Assembly (NCBI RefSeq): GCF_000275725.1
Contig: NZ_AJTS01000011.1
Location: 1-37,608, forward strand
Reading direction: 5' to 3'
Length of the DNA stretch: 37,608 nucleotides
Source: Vreelandella stevensii S18214
GTDB lineage: Bacteria; Pseudomonadota; Gammaproteobacteria; Pseudomonadales; Halomonadaceae
Shown here: piece by piece, positions 36,522 to 37,608 of the stretch
How the letters are laid out: every line of letters begins with the position of its first letter
Numbering within the stretch: the stretch's first letter is position 1
Made by a program: the position numbers and the translations under genes
Notes under the pieces: generated by a model
The model's input: the letters and a program-made list of their open reading frames with translations, nothing else
The model's database searches: none
Told to the model about the DNA's origin: nothing

Positions 36522-36569
36522 ATGAGAAACATCGTATGAGGGGAAATATCATGAGGGAAATAGTATGAG
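36522..36569 (+). repeat. ATGAG repeats with overlapping mini-ORFs before sppA
   Basis: ATGAG occurs at 36522, 36536, 36551 and 36565, spaced 14, 15 and 14 bases, each followed by a purine-rich stretch such as GGGAAAT. The first ATG opens a 5-codon ORF (M-R-N-I-V) whose TGA overlaps the second ATG. The second opens a 10-codon ORF (M-R-G-N-I-M-R-E-I-V) whose TGA overlaps the sppA ATG at 36565. The AGGGGA and AGGGA strings can serve as ribosome binding sites. Confidence 0.8.
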
Positions 36570-37608
36570 CGACGATCAGTCCCGCGATAGAGAGCAAGGC
36601 AGCCCCTCCCATGAAGAGCCGTCGGGAAGCGCGCAGGATCCTTGGACGCAGGGACCGCAAGTCGCTGCGACCGCGTCGAAAGCATCGGCCGCAGGTGAGC
36701 CGAGCGACGATGCCGAAACGCTGCGCGAACGTCAACGTCTGGCCCAGCTGGAAATGATGGACCGCTGGATTGGTGGCGTCTTGACCGAGCAGCGCCGGGC
36801 GCGGCGGTGGAAGCTGTTTTTCCGTTTCGTCGTATTGACGCTGGTGCTGGTGTCGATCACCACGACGCTGTACCGCGTTTTCGTGGCAGAGCCGACCTCA
36901 AGCGTGCCGGAACAGCAGCATCTGGCGTTGGTCGAGGTGCAGGGCGTCATCGCCAGTGATGCGCCCGCCAATGCCGAACGCATCATTCGCGGTTTAAATC
37001 GTGCCTGGGAGAGCGAGAGCGCGGCGGCGGTCGTACTGCATATCGACAGCCCCGGCGGGAGCCCGGTGCAGTCCCAGCGCATCCATGCGGAAATCATGCG
37101 GCTGCGTGATCTGGGTGACAAGCCCATCCTGGCGGTCATCGAAGACGTGGGAGCCAGCGGTGCCTACTATATCGCGTCGGCAGCGGATGAGATCATTGCC
37201 TCTCCCGCCAGCCTGGTGGGCTCGATAGGGGTCATTTACGCAGGCTTTGGTTTCCAGGAGGCGATCGATCGGCTGGGCGTGGAGCGGCGTGTCATGACCG
37301 CCGGTGAAAACAAGGCGTTTCTTGATCCGTTCCAGCCGCTCGATGAGGAGGTGGCTCAGTTCTGGCAAACGGTGCTGGCGCAGACCCACGAGCAGTTCAT
37401 CGAGGACGTTCGGGCCGGGAGAGGCGAGCGCTTGAGTGGCGATTCTGAGGTGTTTTCCGGGTTGGTATGGAGCGGTGAGCAGGCGCTGGCGCTGGGGCTG
37501 GTGGATGAGCTGGCCAGCCTCGAGCAAGTGGCGCGGGCGCGCATCGGAGAAGCCGAGTGGGAGAATTACACGCCTCGCCTGGACCCCTTCGAGCGCCTGA
37601 CGCGACGC
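36565..37608 (+). CDS. sppA: S49 family signal peptide peptidase SppA, 3' end outside window
   Basis: SppA degrades leftover signal peptides in the membrane. The frame is open from ATG 36565 to the window edge (348 codons seen, no stop). A polar cytoplasmic N-terminus of about 80 residues precedes one membrane segment at about 84-104 (LFFRFVVLTLVLVSITTTL). The S49 domain follows with LHIDSPGGSPVQS, nucleophile S198 in EDVGASGAYYIA, and general base K250 in TAGENKAFLDPF, forming the Ser-Lys dyad. This is the short one-domain form. A 128-base gap separates it from the HAD gene, so it may have separate control. Confidence 0.95.
   Translation, partial: MSDDQSRDREQGSPSHEEPSGSAQDPWTQGPQVAATASKASAAGEPSDDAETLRERQRLAQLEMMDRWIGGVLTEQRRARRWKLFFRFVVLTLVLVSITTTLYRVFVAEPTSSVPEQQHLALVEVQGVIASDAPANAERIIRGLNRAWESESAAAVVLHIDSPGGSPVQSQRIHAEIMRLRDLGDKPILAVIEDVGASGAYYIASAADEIIASPASLVGSIGVIYAGFGFQEAIDRLGVERRVMTAGENKAFLDPFQPLDEEVAQFWQTVLAQTHEQFIEDVRAGRGERLSGDSEVFSGLVWSGEQALALGLVDELASLEQVARARIGEAEWENYTPRLDPFERLTRR

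Overview
The window is about 37.6 kb of gene-dense, GC-rich chromosome from a gammaproteobacterium. Gene content, protein sequences and gene order suggest the Halomonas/Chromohalobacter group or a close relative in the Oceanospirillales-Pseudomonadales; this is inferred from synteny and protein character, and no database was searched. I see no mobile elements, phage genes, tRNAs, rRNAs or CRISPR arrays. The ORFs that run antisense to the real genes are GC-driven shadows.

Region 1 (1-12170) is the distal half of the division and cell wall (dcw) cluster, all on the + strand: end of murF, mraY, murD, ftsW, murG, murC, ddlB, ftsQ, ftsA, ftsZ, lpxC. Genes from murD to ddlB are packed with 4-base ATGA/GTGA overlaps or short gaps. 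Two breaks interrupt this: a 304-base AT-rich gap before ftsA with promoter-like sequence, and a 156-base gap before lpxC holding a long perfect hairpin and a candidate promoter. A strong convergent terminator closes the region.

Region 2 (12216-18365) holds dciA-like DUF721 on the - strand, then a small + strand ORF, secA, argJ and a Nudix-ThiE-like fusion gene. The small ORF (12788-13138, 116 codons) is the most exciting object. It has a basic, then hydrophobic, signal-like N-terminus and ends in Arg-Gly-Pro-Pro-Ala-Arg-stop, 93 bases before secA, whose own ribosome binding site is weak. This is the architecture of a SecM-type secretion monitor (signal sequence, C-terminal arrest motif, secA next), but the sequence is not recognisably homologous to SecM.

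Region 3 (18396-20435, - strand) is a two-gene aguA-aguB operon converting agmatine to putrescine. Five 14-base tandem repeats join its genes.

Region 4 (20634-30864) is an envelope block: a LolC/E-type permease and LolD (lipoprotein release), DUF2062 (- strand), comEC (DNA uptake), msbA-lpxK-Trm112-kdsB (lipid A flipping, lipid A 4'-kinase, small zinc protein, CMP-Kdo synthesis), a low-molecular-weight phosphatase and murB. msbA to the phosphatase gene is tightly overlapped. A bidirectional terminator separates murB from the convergent rne.

Region 5 (30878-37608) has rne on the - strand, with a highly repetitive C-terminal tail and a predicted leader of roughly 570 bases. Divergent from it are rluC, a HAD phosphatase and the start of sppA, which runs off the window. 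The rne and rluC promoter candidates are back to back across an inverted repeat. sppA is preceded by four ATGAG-containing repeats that create overlapping mini-ORFs. Similar 14-base tandem duplications occur at three separate junctions in this window.
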